Positions 15,001 to 30,000 of a stretch of DNA of 64,000 bases are shown here, one piece after another (position 1 is the stretch's first letter; every line of letters begins with the position of its first letter). Origin of the DNA: Trichostrongylus colubriformis (Eukaryota; Nematoda; Chromadorea; Rhabditida; Trichostrongylidae). Under the pieces are notes generated by a model that saw only the letters and a program-made list of their open reading frames with translations, did not search any database and had not been told where the DNA came from. A program made the position numbers and the translations under genes. The stretch spans positions 49,896,001 through 49,960,000 of the forward strand of contig OZ022256.1 of the NCBI GenBank assembly GCA_963978905.1, given 5' to 3'.

Positions 15001-18000
15001 CAGTATAAATTAAAATCACCAGTAAAATTCACTGTATAAACCTGGCATCATAAGGCGGGGTGTGGCATGGAAGCATGGGCGTACCATGCACAAACCCCGC
15101 GCTCCTCAGCAAACTTATCAGCCACTTTGACTAATACATAACGGCAATTACGTTGGTGCTATCTTATGGCGAACGTGAAGCATTCGAACCTTCAGTATGC
15201 GAACATAAAGCATTAGAACCTTCAGTTCAAATTAATTCTTTATAATAATGATCGAAAAACAGATCCTCAAGTATCGATGAAATGGCCGAGAGACTAATTG
15301 TTTGAAAATATGGAATCATATCCATTAGAAATACTATGAAAAGGCTTCGAAAATAGTGAAAAGCGAAAAGTGACAAGAAGTCCAAAAAAGGTCATCGGTC
15401 CGATCAACTGTACAAGACTACCAACCTCGAAGCCAAATTTGTAGAATCCAAAGTCAACCACGAACTTCAACAGATCAAGTAAACTTCGATCCAGATCGTT
15501 TATTTGGAATGATGGGAAAACGCGACCCTGAAAAAACTATCATAAGAAATTATCAGAACGAGCTGAATTCCGAAAAGAAGATATTGGACCCATAGAGTAC
15601 GGTAACTGCTTCATGTCTTACTTTGACCTATTTCAACAAAGGAAAATCGGTGATCAAAATTGGCTAGCGGTTACCACTACTAATCATGGCGTTAATAATA
15701 GCGAAGGAATAAGATTCCAGTAAACAATGGAAATCTGAAAGTTCGAATAAGCTGTGGGATAAACTCACCGTTGATGCTTCTGGTAATCCTTGTACCCGTC
15801 GTTGGTGCCGATTCCGATATACAACTACAGATTGAAGGGCGAGTGCAATTATAGCTACGACCAGTCCCTGAAACTCATTTATGAGAGACAGTTAGTATAA
15901 TAAAAATAATTCAAGTAGCATTCCTACATACAAAACCATTGCCACTGTTGGCAATCATGCCTCAACTAAATGAGTCAGACTTACTCCAAGTAACTGCCAG
16001 GTGTTGGACTGTTTTTCGATACCGACCCATACTGGGAAGTGTTTTGATGCATTACACTTTGCACCATTGTCCAAGAAGGTCAAATCAGGGAAGTGAGACA
16101 ACTGAAATGATACTTTGGGCACATCGATATGTAATTTCAGAAAATTAAACATGATAAGAGCCTATTGACCATTTGTAAAGAGAAAAGCTGCAAAATGGGG
16201 CTCGAAGTCTTTGGTGCATGTACGTTTTAAACCCGTCTACCAGACAAATCCCCTCCCCTATCAATGTCCATGAAAATATGGAGATCTGATGTGGGAATAG
16301 CAATCACCAAAAGTATGCAACTCCCTTGCAAGTCTCAAAAGATCAGATAAAAAGCAGCTATGCTTTTGAGTCTATACATCTTGTCCCAGTCGCTGTAGCC
16401 CCTAACTTCTTCTTTTTCAACAGTTTTAAACTTAGTAAAAACGGAAAATAGTAGAAATTCACCTGATAAATCATATTTATGGCTCCAACGATACATAAAT
16501 ATGAGCACATCACTATGCTGAACATGCCGGATAAAGCTGACGGTAGCAACAGTGCCAAACTGAGCAGCACTGCCAGGGGTACATATAAGGCACATACCTG
16601 AAGAAAAGGAAAATCTTCGAAGAGAAAAAATCCGTGCACCTAATCAACAATATCCAGAATTTTACAAAATCAGTGAGAAAGCAAACATCTTAAAGATTGT
16701 AATTTAAAAACAAGTCATCATCAATGGTTTGCAACTTGAACACCAGCCAGTTAAAAAAACCCAATGTAACGAAAGCCCTGGTGAGATGTCGGCGAGAAAA
16801 ACCGGCGAAGGCCAGCACTTCGTCACGTTCTGTACCCTTGGAAAAATGAGGTAAAAAAAAACCACAACGAAATTAAATTGGATGCTGCATGCAGACTCTC
16901 CGTGGTAGGTACAAAAAATTGCACTTTTGCGGCTGTAATGACATTCAAAAGAATTCACATTGTACCATAAAGAGAACAGTTGCTGGGTCAGGTGGCACCA
17001 AAGGCAGTTAATAAATTTCCATTGAAAATCCCATAGCTTCTAAGAACACTTGATAAAGTGACGCTACTATACGACGAAAATAACTCACTATCACTCATTT
17101 GAAAAATAAATATTATACTCAAATAATTGACGCCCCACTGTGCAAATTGCGAAAAGCCATAGGGCAACAGCTGTATTAAAACTAGCTCCGGTGAATGAAA
17201 ATATGACCTTCCCTTCGAAAAACAGGAGAAAATATTTATTCTTCCACTGTTGTTTGATTACATGATATGTTAATGGCTGATGATGATTCCACTTCCAGTA
17301 CTGTTCGATGATAAACTTTTCCCGCTCAACTAACCATCCCGTGATACCACTTTTTTATACTTTAGAGTTTCAGGCTGTTTTACTTTTTTGATATTTCCCC
17401 AACTGCTGATCGACCTATTTCCATGTCATCTAACCCGATTTGATTTCGCAATAGCCTCAAACATCGCGGACGGTATATTCCCGATTGATGATTTTCAAAG
17501 ACAGTTGTGAAAATTATGTGATCGTAGGTATCCCGGACAAAATTGAAGCAACGCATCGCCTCTAGGGAGAGTATCAAAATCAAAGAGAAGCTGATAAAAG
17601 ACCACAAAACTACAAAAATTATGGAAAAATTGGTCAACGAGATACCAAGAAAAAGAAAGAATAAATAAACAAATGAAATAAGTAACAGAGAAACTCACAT
17701 TTTTTGCAATAAAAACAGCTACGACAATAAATACTATCTTCGTTATGTGAACTTCTGTTAATCGCCATAAAAATTCTACACATTCATTGATCAATCGGAC
17801 CACTTTGGCCGATACCGTCGCTTCTAAACAGAAAGTAATAAGATAAGTAATTCGGCGTCAAATTGAGAACACAATAATAATAAAAACATGGAATCAAAGC
17901 TTGAGAATCCTTGTTTAGCTCCATTTTTTTTTCAAATGCTGCGTTCATGCTCGGCGGCGCTATCGCGGCGATCGTCGCACTTCAGCTCCAACGCGAATAG

Positions 18001-21000
18001 AGCGCGGCTGATTGATGTGGTTTCACATAACCTTTCGCCTTTCTTTATAACTTTAATTTTTCTTTCTCTGAATTCTTTTGCCTTTAATATTTTCAAGGGG
18101 TATACTACATATGCTAATTGGTTTGCAGTTTCAGGGCTCAAGTTCGGATACCGTTCAGTAACTCTCTAGACGGTGATTATAAAATAAATCAATCAAAAAA
18201 ATTAATAAAGGAACGAAAGAGCCAATTCTGAAATAAATGAATTCAAACTTCACACTAATTTTAGGAATTAAAAAAAACTGATATGTAAAATCAAACTGTA
18301 CGAATCCTCGGGATGATGAATGTCTTAACTTGCACGGTCCCATACGGAACAGGTACAATGATAAAGCACCATATAAGATTTATTAATAATACGCTATGTA
18401 AAGTTTACATAATCGGTTCGTTTACCTTTCGATGGCTTGTAAGCAACAGCAACCATGATGGGACAAATCAGGTGTGCATTCAAGAAGCCCGTGTGATCCT
18501 ACCCTATTGTCACACATAAATTCATTTACTATGACCGTCAATAATAGCTGAATACATAAACAAGCCATCGAAAAAGCAAATATCAATTGATTTCACATCG
18601 CCCATTTTTATTTGTATTCATGGCACCTGGTGAATGCCAAATAGTGTTTATTGCAAAATTCCCTCGAGCTTCCAGCACAAGTTAGAAGGCACATTCCTTG
18701 ACTGATGTACGTGATGTGATCAGGACCATATGTCAGATTACGGTAGCTCGAAAAGAACGTGACTATGGAGGTGTCACAGCTCGAAGATAACTGACGACGG
18801 CGCCAGTACCGTTATACTCAGTGAAATCCACCAACCATTTCCTTGCATCTTCGCAATAAGCGCTTCATTTACACCCTCTCGTAAGTGTTCACATTTTTTC
18901 ACAGTGACTGCAACCATAGTGCTAATTTGTGATTAATCGGAATTCGTGCATCTTGCACTTGGTCCCTACTCCGAGCGAGAACTCCCTACTTCACACACTT
19001 TCTTTCTACACTTACTACGTTACTTCTGTATTTCGCCACTGAAGGGCCTCGTTTCTAGTATCTCCCACTTTCTTTTCTCCTTTTTTCCAATTCCTTTAGA
19101 GACCGATTAATAAAAGTATCGAAGGCGTGAAAGGGTTCACATTTTCACAGTCCTTGACTGCAACCATAGTTCTAATTTGTAATTAATCGGAATTTCTAAT
19201 ACTATTAAAACAGATGATCTCGTGATTTGAGAAATATCAGTGTGGCGATAGTAGTAACTAGAGATAAAGCCTGAATTAACACTTACTTCAGCTAATTTCG
19301 ATCAACATGTTAGATTGCCCTTACAACCATGTTATTCACAAACTATCACTGAGATAGCTGGCTGCTTTGAACTTCCCTTGGTGGTCCTTTAGGGAATGCG
19401 TAACTGATTCATCGAGTTCCTGCATCTTTGGAGGAACCCCAAGAGATAAGCCGTATGAAATCCGTGGGCTGTATATCGTATACCCACATCTGCCCAATAA
19501 TTATCATTACACAAAGAATTGTTATCTGTTTGTTCATTATATATCTACAGTATTCAACACCCGATAAGTCTTTTTTTGCCGGTGCTCATGTGAATGGCAA
19601 ACGAAAAACTCGTTTGGAAGGCAAAACCACTGCAAGTCGGTGGATTGTGAATATTAGTCTGAGACTGGGGGAGAAGGTAGTCTATTACCCAGCCCGAAGC
19701 TCTTTGTCATTTGCTGACCTGGGATTAAATTCATCCTCATCCTTCACTCACACGAAAAACCTTCATTGCTGGTGTGCGTTGAAGGAGAGCTGTTCCACCC
19801 TCTGTTACACACTTTAGGCGTGCTTGCTGCAATGGACATGACACACAAAGTTGCGTTACAAAACGACACTCATTCTTTTCGCACATTTCATCCGATTTTT
19901 CTATTGACTGCCAAATGAAAGCCAATTTTAGCTTCTACTTACTTGAAAATTCAATAACCGGTCATCTACCTATACATTGTAATACATTTTTCACATTTAA
20001 AAAGACAGACGTAGGAATTTGCGCAGCTATTATTACAAGCTCACAAGGATGTTCGCTTCATAAACATCGGGCCGCCGTAACTTTGCGGTTTTGCGAGGTC
20101 GCGCTTTCGCACACAATACGACGACCTTAAGGTTGTGCAATGCCGCGACACTGTAAAATAGCAAAATCGCAGAATCGCAAGGTCACAAAGTTCGACGGGG
20201 GCCTACCGATACACGATAATTTCTGGAAATCATAATCACAAAAAGTTGGCTTCAAATATATTTTTTCGTACTTTTCTCTGAATTTAGAAATTCTTTTCTG
20301 AATTTTTCGTGTTTTCAAATACTAAGTACATCGCGACGTGAAAAATAAATAGATATAAATAGTGAAACTAGTAAGAAGTGATGATAGATCCAATAAATGG
20401 AAAAATAAAAAATATGGCAGAGATTTCCCTACAGCCAAATACAATGTTCTCTTTCACTGAATATCCTTGACACCTCACGCAAGCACAGATGATCCTAAAC
20501 AAAGGATGAATATGAAGATGAACTGCTCCAAGGCTTTTCCTTACCCCATGGCTTCTTCCGTCGTCCATATGATTCAAAAGGCCTTGCAGTGATAATCGGT
20601 GTAGTCATATCATGGTCAATATAGTGGAAATCATCGAATCCAGAATCGGCCGAGCTGATTCCCGATCTCATCGCAAGCGGTATAGGCACTTTACGTACAT
20701 TAAGCAGTAATTTTTCTGCTTGACTTCGTTTGCGTCGCTCCTGTGCCGAGTTAACCAGCTGGTTGATATAGTAGGCAAGAATATGACAAAATTCAGCGTA
20801 CATTGTGAAGTTAATTTCGAGTACGAACGTGGTAGACAGTAAAATGCGAATATCAATGAAACGCCGTCAACGAGACATGGTTATAGCATGAGCACAGTCG
20901 GCAGTATCATGGCAGATTTATGAAGTCTAGGCAGTGGAAAGCATAGGAGGAGAAATGTGGGGCGATGAGGCGGTGGGCACGGATTACAAGGACAGCTTAC

Positions 21001-24000
21001 ATATTTATCAAAGGCGTACTTGCAATCCACGAAGAGGATCAGGTGTCGGAACAACTGAGCGCCGTGATTCTCGCTCTATGTGGCCGTGCGAGCAGTCATT
21101 AATCTTACGAACATAGATATAGACACATACGGTGAGTGATTCACTCCCACAACGAAAACATCCGCCATCACTCAGGACTTTCCCCTTGTTATGTAAGTAT
21201 TGGGACATTCCATGAGCAATGTCGATTTCTCAAAGAAAAATTTTTAAATTATGATTCTGCAAAATATCATACATCGTCAGGAAGAAATGAAGAAATATTC
21301 TGCTCCACAAAAAGGATGTTCAGTTTTGAAGGTGTTGGAATGGGGCCAATATTCGAGCTGGTGAAAGAGTAGATCCAGCCGACAAAAATTGACCCAACCG
21401 GCAGTTAATTAAAACACTCCAATTCATTTTAGGAAAATCAACCACTCATGTGTCTCGTGCCTAGCTCTGACCTCTTCTGCACTTGCAATCCTTAGTTAAT
21501 CGAGAATCGATTCGTTCTTTTCTGAATTCCATTTTCCGAAAGCACACACGTTTATTATGAATGAAATTTCTTCTTCAAAATCACTTGCCCAGCATTGCTT
21601 TACTGACCACCCGAAAGGTTTCCCGCTTTATCAAAATTGTGTTTCGGTTTTGTTTTGGCTACGATTAATATTGAAACTCAAAACTTTGTGATTGCGGCCT
21701 ACATGGCATTTTTTCACAATATATTTTTCTAACAAAAACTCGAGGAATCTGGACTCTAATGTTTCTCTTCCCATCCCTAGCTTCTACTTGACATTTCACC
21801 ACTATTTCAACTGACTGGTATAGAAAATTTCCCTGTCCTGATTCGCAGAAATTGTCAAAATTCCGAGTTGTTGCAGAAAAACTGGATATGGAAAAAGGGT
21901 GACGCGACTTCTCATGCAACGATTTGGTGGAACTTATGGAAGAGGTCGGGGCAAAGTACCAAAACAATAAATGATTGATTTTCCTGGAGACGGTTCGCTT
22001 AATTCTTGTCGACTAAACAGCTTTTTTGGAAGTCGGCCGCATTAATACGCCCACAGGAAAGAGCGTGTCGTTTGTAGAACGGAAAAACTCGTCCGAACGA
22101 TGTATGACATTCTGCAAAAACTTGTAATATTGTAGGAAAAATACTCATGGAATGACCCAATATGTCCACATTCGGGATATCTCTAACTCTACGAATCAGC
22201 ATATCCCTTTTTGTAACGTAATGGCAAGTAAGCAACACTGAAGAGTATAGCAAGCTGAAGACCCATGACAACAGGAAAAACCGTCATCAACATTTCCCTG
22301 ATCTTTACAAGAAAACAAGAACTAAGACAACGATTTTCCTCCTGCAAACCGTCATAGAGACCTTGTTGTGAAACAGATACTGAAAACATTCAGATTGCCA
22401 TCCATTAGGCCCCTACGCAATGAGTTGTACGTCGCGGCAAATTCGCAATTCAAAGAACAAGACCCAGCGTTCGAGGTGAGCAGGAGGAGCAGGACGCGAC
22501 TACGGAGATAGAGTCAACTTCACTGAGTGTCATCCCTATAATCATAATCTTTCTTGAAAAGATTCGTTAGCCATCGTTCAAATGCACTTTCTAATGGCCT
22601 CGCGGATACTTCATTTATAAACGCGAAAAAAAAAATCCAAAATACTCTCGGAAGAGCCTATGTATCAGGCCCGATTTTCGGGCACTTGACCAGTGGATAG
22701 ACACAGAAGAATTGACTTCACGTATTAAGAGATTAACTAAGACTTAAATTACTTCCAGATTACATCCATAGCATGCCGCCTACAAAAGAATCATTCTGCT
22801 AGAAACTGGACCTAATGCCAGTTTTAAAAATAATCTAACTAGTCAATAGTTACGGAGGGAAGCGTGTAACAACAATTAATGTAATCCCATGATATAGAAG
22901 CACTTGTACAAAGGGACAAAATCGAAGCGTTGTGCCGTTGCAAATACTGTCGCAAATGACTTGGACTTTCTAAATCGTCCAAGCGGTGACCGTACAGCTT
23001 CTGCTCAAGGCTGCTGAGAATTTTATGCCCCATTCACATATTCGGGCGCATTTGCGCGCCTTTTCGGAACGCCGTTCTTCTTTATCCGCCGGTTCCAGGA
23101 GATATGATACAGAGTGTCCAGAAAGTGTAATTTGCAATGGCAGATATAAATGCACAACGCAGCTAATTTAGCGATAATTCTCAGAGCAGTGTGATGAAAG
23201 TGTAATTACATCAATCTCAATTACAAGTCAGAAAAAAAGAAGGGTAACTGATAAATGAGCTGCATCCTATCACAGGAGTAAAAAGTAATGGGCAACTGGA
23301 GCAGTGGTATGATCATGGGGGAAACTTCCTAGAGATCATCACCCAGATGAAAGCAATCCCATAAGTTCCATGGGGACGCCCACCATTACTTTATGATTGG
23401 ATTCACCCCAACAGTCGAGGTGATAGCCAAAGGCTGTGGCAGACCGACTATGTCAGTTTAATGGATTCTAATGATACAAAAAATCGCAAGGATAAAATGA
23501 TATCATACTGTAAGGGTTCAATAACGTATCTTTACTGTAGGTGGAAATGGGAGGTTACTCCAATTGCCTCTCCTTCTGGTGACAAAACCGAAAAACATCA
23601 CAAAAATTCTATTACTTGCCGTGGCCAAGTTTTTCGTCCATCATTCAGCGGGCATTAAGATCGACAGAAAAACAGGTGTTAATAAACAACAATCAATCGA
23701 AACGATTTCCGTCCTGTTTTTTCTCTTCATGTGTGCAATGGGCTTCATGAGTACTTCACTTAACCGACTTCTACAATAATTTGCTCTCAACTGCTTTTTC
23801 CCTAGTATGGCGAACGATGGAAACCAAGCAATAAGAAAGCACCCAGAAGACCAGCTGCAGACACCTGGGATCCAGTAAGGCATTGAAGTCTTCAAAACAA
23901 CACAATCGATTCGAAAAGTAGAAATCACAGGATTCGAAGGAGAGGGCAGGGAGGGCAACAAGAACTCAACACATGCCCTTCCAAAAATATGGCAACCGGT

Positions 24001-27000
24001 TGTAAGTCATTGTATGCATAGTAACTATGTCATCCTGACATACTAGACAGTCCGACCGCAGAAAAAGACCTAAATACTCATAGGCTTGCCAGACCATAAG
24101 ATTAAGTGCTGCCTGAAAACACCAACTTACAGGTATATTTTTCTCTGACATTCCAAAAATTCTTTTCATAAAAATCCTCACATCAAGCAGCTCAGCACTG
24201 ATACGAAAATAACCACATTTCACTACCCATCCACATTTTTCATAGCTCTCCATCCAAACACATTTATTTCACGAAAAAAAAAAGACGATAAGTGAGCCGG
24301 AAGCGATCGGTCCGGTTGATAATCACGAAGAGCAAGAAACTGAAGCACAAAAGACTTCTCATAATTTCCATGCGACGACCGATTACAAAAGAGTTCCTTT
24401 CCTAAGTGGAAGTGAGAAAATGTGATTTCACGCAATGAGTATTGAATAAGACGAGGAGGCACATCACATCACGACAGACCATGATGACGACGAAAGCGAA
24501 TGCGTTCTCACTGCGCACTCTCCGTCGTCGGCGTCGTCGTTGCGGAACGGAATCGGACACAATGACGGACATTGATTGAAAACATCAATATCGTTACGTA
24601 TCATCAGTGCGCATCGTAAGCTAACTATCGCACGCAACTAACACCATTTCTACGGACGATGAAAGTTAATCAAACAAACACCACGGGCATTCATAACTAA
24701 TCAGTATGCGCCTTTTTACAAAAACAGTACGCAGAGATGGCCTGCGTCCATCAAGCTGGGGTTCAATGACGCACGAAAACTTGCCAGTCTGCCCTCTACG
24801 AAATCGATAGTTAATGGGTCGAAATCTGACACTGTGAAAACAGTTCCAGCCAGTGGTTCAAAAAGCTCACGTCGCATTAGTCCTATTATTTCTGATGATG
24901 GGTTGCCCAGTCAAGAACACAGCACCAGACCATGAGCATAAGTCAGTACTACAAAATATCTGGGAGTATCATTTAATATCCGAGAAAATAGTACAATTTC
25001 CGAACTTCTGTTCACAACTGTTGAACAGTGAAAAACAGCTATCGATATATCTCGTCCAGAGTTATCGATCAAAACATAATCTAGTACAGGATATCAGACA
25101 CAAATTGATCGAATTAAAGGAATCGTCCACGGAAAATGAGTTTTTGTGTTACCCATGTATTTATGTTGTATTTGCTTAATGTTGGCCTCTTGCAAAATTT
25201 CACGCGAAAAAATGTGAATCTGGCTGAGATACAGCACCACAAAGTGCGGTCCCAGTGGGCGGGGCCTCCGTGTAAAAGCCTCGTATCGCGTCCGCCGTGG
25301 TCGGAGACGCATTGTAGGAACAGAAGGTTACGTAAACAGTCCTACTCTTCGTTCCCAACGGCGGCGGAAGACGGGACGAGGCTTTTACACGGAGGCCCCG
25401 CCCACTGGGACCGCACTTTGTGGCGCTGTATCTCAGCCAGATTCACACTTTTTCGCGTGAAATTTTACATGAGGCCAACATTAGGCAAATACAACATAAA
25501 CATATGAGTAACACGAAAACTCATTTTCCGTGGACGATTCCTTTAAATCAGATATTATACTTCTAGCCACCGTACTTGCTTATTACCATTATCCGCCATG
25601 TCCCGCTGATGGGTTCAGGTCAAATGCCGATAGGTAAAAGCAGACGGCAACTGGGGAAACTTAGAACCTACTATCAAAGTAACATTCGCTTCATGAATGA
25701 TAGCGCTAATCTACCGCATAAAAAATAGCACACTGCGCACAAAGAGGATATCGTTCACCAACTGCAGGTGTATAGAGTGTGAGGCGTTGTCCACCGACGA
25801 AACTCGGGGTATAAACCAGCACATTAAAGAGCACATGGCAAATGAAAGTTGGGAACCTTAGATTTTCTGCTTCAAATGTGCAAGAAAAACAAGAATCGCG
25901 GTTATAATCCGCTATGCGCGTGATAGTGACCCATGAGGACGACATCGATCTTCAAAAAACGACCCGGAAGCCTCTTTCTATTATATACCGTAATCCAAGT
26001 ACGGAAGATATGTATAGGTGCACATCCATAGATGCTGGCCTTTTTTCCATGCTATCCAAAACCGAACTCGAAGTCATAAATGTGCCTTTCCGTAACCTTC
26101 ACGTTACCATTACCCAAGCAAAATATACATATACACTACATACATAAACGCTAATGCATTATTCCCCTGAAGGAGCTGAGTAAGCATTGAGGTTTGACTG
26201 GGTTTAAACTGAAGTGGCACTGAGGGTATCGCGCGTGGTCTTGGTACGAGTTCATTAAGTTCTACATTGATTTTGTAAATGATGAAAGGGGAGCCCCACC
26301 AGGTAGAGCCGATAAGTGACACTTCGATATGTCGAAATGCCTCTGATATCGAGTAAAGACAAACTTGTCAGAACACTTGACTAAAGAAGGATTTCAACAT
26401 CTTATGAGACACACATGCATAAATTAAGCTACAGCCAAACGAGCTGCAACTTAACACTAGACACTCTCGATAAAGGTGACTATTGATTTCTCTCAGCTAA
26501 ACACCGGTCAGCGCGGAAACTGAGACTGACACAACAGCCTATCCTTTGATGGGAGCCGACAGACAGTCGATGATAGACCATAGACGATGCGATGAAACTG
26601 AGTATGCAAAATGATGCGCCGAATCGGGATGAGTAACACATCCCAATACAGGAAACGGTTCATCAATAGCACAGAAAAAACTGCAAAATGATGTGAGATT
26701 TGTATGCTGGGAAATTCACTTGTGCGATTCAACATTGACCCAAAATTTCAAAAACCTTTTCCAATCTTCCTCGTACATTCACCCTGTTCAAAACATCGAA
26801 AAAAGAAACTCTACGGCGAATATCTTGACTCCATGATTCTGCTCTGGCAGATGGCATGCCGCTTGAACAACCTACTAGATGAAAAAAAAAAGAGATACGG
26901 AATCGATCTTAAAATTTTGATAGCTATTGAACCTGGCCGCAGCGAGTGATGCGAAATTGTGATTAGGTTGCTGAGTAAGGGCAAAGCATTGGTCTTGGAC

Positions 27001-30000
27001 GGGACGCGAACCCACACTTCATACTTTCCCGGCATATGTGCTAATCCATTATACTTCAGAACCCCCTTTCACCTTAACTCAGCTTCTGATGGTATGTTTA
27101 CCATAGCTTATCAGCACTCACACGTATAAGCTATGATTATACACCATTCAGAAGCTGTGTTAAGGTGAACGGGTTTCGGTAGTGTAATGGATTAGCACAT
27201 ATGCCCGGAAAGCATGGAGTGCGGGTTCGGGTCCAATTCAATAGCAAAGCTTTTGCTCATAACTCAGCAAACTGATGAGGAATCGACTTTATGAACACTT
27301 CTGGACAGCCTCTAAGCAAATACTATCAGACCCCACTACATTACTACTTCATTTGTAAGTATATACTTCCAAATAACTGTTGTAATTTAAACCACGCGCC
27401 GCTTATCCCAGATCATCACAATAATCATCATCCATTGCCACTATGATTCTGTACCGAAACAAAGCGAGTAGTATCTTTTATAAAGGACAGCCTCATCCAC
27501 TATTACCATCTTGTGGATTAACATACACCCCACCACAAATAGTCGTTGCCTAATTGTCGTCCAGCAGCAAAGAGTTGAGAAAATCACGTTCTCCTACTAT
27601 GGTGCTAAAAATCAACATAGTGCGCACCAATTCCCTCCTTAACAGATGAACCGCCCGAAAAATGAAAAGATCGCGAGATTATCCCCATGGAGATGACTTA
27701 AGCTTCCAAAAAATCTCGAAAAGTAAAATAAAATTGCATATCACTCAATTCGACTGATATAGTGAAGAACGTGAGGAACAAAGAAAGGTGAATATTAGCA
27801 GACTGTCAAACTAGTGAACACTAAAGAACAGAGGACAGTAAACTACAGTTGATCGAAGGAGGATTAAACAGTGACGTGGTAAAAGTACATATTCAAAAGT
27901 AATTCTGCAAATATTCCTCGCATACTGTACCTACATGTGGCACAATTTACGAATCAGTTGAGCTTAGCTAGTCATATGTAAGTTGTTGAAACCAATGAAC
28001 ACACCACATTTTTGAGAAAAAAAAAACTTGGTTCCATTTGTCACCACTTGACTGTAACACATCAGTTAATGGGTATAACCTCTCACTATTCGTATGTCGT
28101 CCTTACTCCGAGTGATTAGGGAATACCCTTCCCTAACAGTGGCCGGAAACAGTGGCGGAAACGGGAAATTCCCCTATCTGAAGACCAGGATGTTCGGTAG
28201 CGACGCAAGTTTTGCTCGTACGCATCACATCGAGCCTTTTGAATAACGCAAAAGACGACCCTTCCATGTCTTTCCGTTTCGGCCGGAAATGAAAACATTG
28301 AGTTGTCTTATACGACCGAACAGGCTCCGAGGAACCAACACGTAAGAGTGGGCAACCATTCAGGCAAGCAGCTGTAGACGTCGTACAACCGTAGCCGCTA
28401 CTCTGACGAGTATGCCCGGCAATTTGAAAGACTAGGCAACAACAAAGTCAGTAAGCATCGCAGCCCGTGGAAACGGTCACGATATCCACAGGATAGGACA
28501 ACTGTCGTCAGGATTGTCTGAGTTGGAAGCCAAGGCACAACGAGCCTGGAGTAGGATGTAGTGCCGAGAGGTAAGATGAGAACGGACTTTGCGACTGCAA
28601 AAATAATCTGTTTGCATCAACTAAAGGGCAGGCCATCATGTACGATCGAACATATCATTCAGCAAGCTCTTTTGCACTTAAGCATACGTACTGTAAACAA
28701 TAGGAGAGTTTCAATAAGCAGAGAGATTCAAGGACAAACGTAGACCGTTTACAAGACTAGAAACACGAAGGCGCAAAAAGTATGCTCGGGACAAAAATGT
28801 TGGCCGTGTGTCTGCGATCTGCACTTTCTAGCAATCACATCACCCCTCCTCTTTCATGATTTTGATATAATCTTCAGTAAGCTTCCAGTAGTCACCGCAG
28901 ATTCCCAGGACTAGAAGCGAGAATTTCAAAAAAATGGTTCAAAAATGTAGAATTACTTATGGTAGCGGCTAAACGGAGCAAAGAAAACTGATAGGGGATG
29001 CACAGATTACCATGCTTGCAGCGGTTGAACGGCCGAATGGATAGGAGGATGGGCTGGCATTGGCACGGTGGAGGGGGTGTTCGTGGTTCAAGTCCCCTTG
29101 GCGTTTTCGCTTTTGCATTTTCTTAATTTTCTTTGTCCAGCGCTATACTATTTGCGCACATGCGAAATGACTGCAATTTTCGTCGCCGGTGCACTAATGT
29201 GATCTCATTTGCAAGCTTTCAGTGGTTGAGGTGTTTGGTCCCTTCCGCGTTCCTAGCACGTGTGCCAGGCGTTTCCGTGCAAAACCAGTATGATATTCGT
29301 GCTCAGGAGACCCAATTAGCCCAAGATACAAAATATTATTCAAATTGAGATTTTGACCCAAACTCGAGACGGTGGTATGGGCATGGGCAGATAGTCACTG
29401 GCCTACTTGTACAGACAAACAATTAGCAGCCTTGACTAAATTCAATGGAACTTGTGTAGAATTGACGCATTCCAAGAGAACTGCACCTAGCAACACCATG
29501 CGAAGGCAAAAGATAGCATATATTTCGTTATATCAGCTGCCGACCTCCTTTCGTTGAGTGTTCTTTACTATGGCAGTAGTAGTCGCCCTACTTTCCGAGT
29601 TTAGGTCTAAATCACGATTAGGCTGAAAACTTGTCACCTAGGGTAGTTCGACCCCCCGAGCATGAATATCACACGTACTTTGCGGGAAAACGCCTAGTTC
29701 CCCCGTTATGAGCGTTGGCAGGTCCAAACCAATCATTCGCTTAGTACGCAAAAATACTGGAGATAGCGGTTTCTTGGTAGAGTAAAAATTGATTTTGCAC
29801 ATATTTTGCACGTATGGTCTTACATGAGCACAATGGATGAAAACTAGAAAAATGCAAAAATTTGTCCTCAGTGGGGATCGAACCATCAACTTTTTTCTGG
29901 ACCCCCCACGACCATTTAGCCAAATTTGAGACCGGTTTTTTGCTTCATGTATGTGACCCTATTAAATGTAAAAAACCGTTTTGAAAAAGCCCACCATGAC

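Larger units (their letters stand above)
17824..20544 (-). other. pezo-1 intron 21
   Basis: 2.7 kb. Contains a direct repeat pair (about 18889-18944 and 19136-19194, GACTGCAACCATAGTGCTAA type) and the GC-rich palindrome at 20072-20202. No exon found. Confidence 0.6.

Noticed and set aside
17380..17637. Hydrophobic minus-strand frame just downstream of exon 22
   Set aside because: Its acceptor options do not match the phase of exon 22, and the sequence lacks Piezo similarity. The exon at 16463-16597 fits both phase and homology.
21665..24462. String of hydrophobic minus-strand frames suggesting a nested seven-helix receptor
   Set aside because: No consistent exon chain, start or family motif could be assembled; noted only within the intron 20 description.
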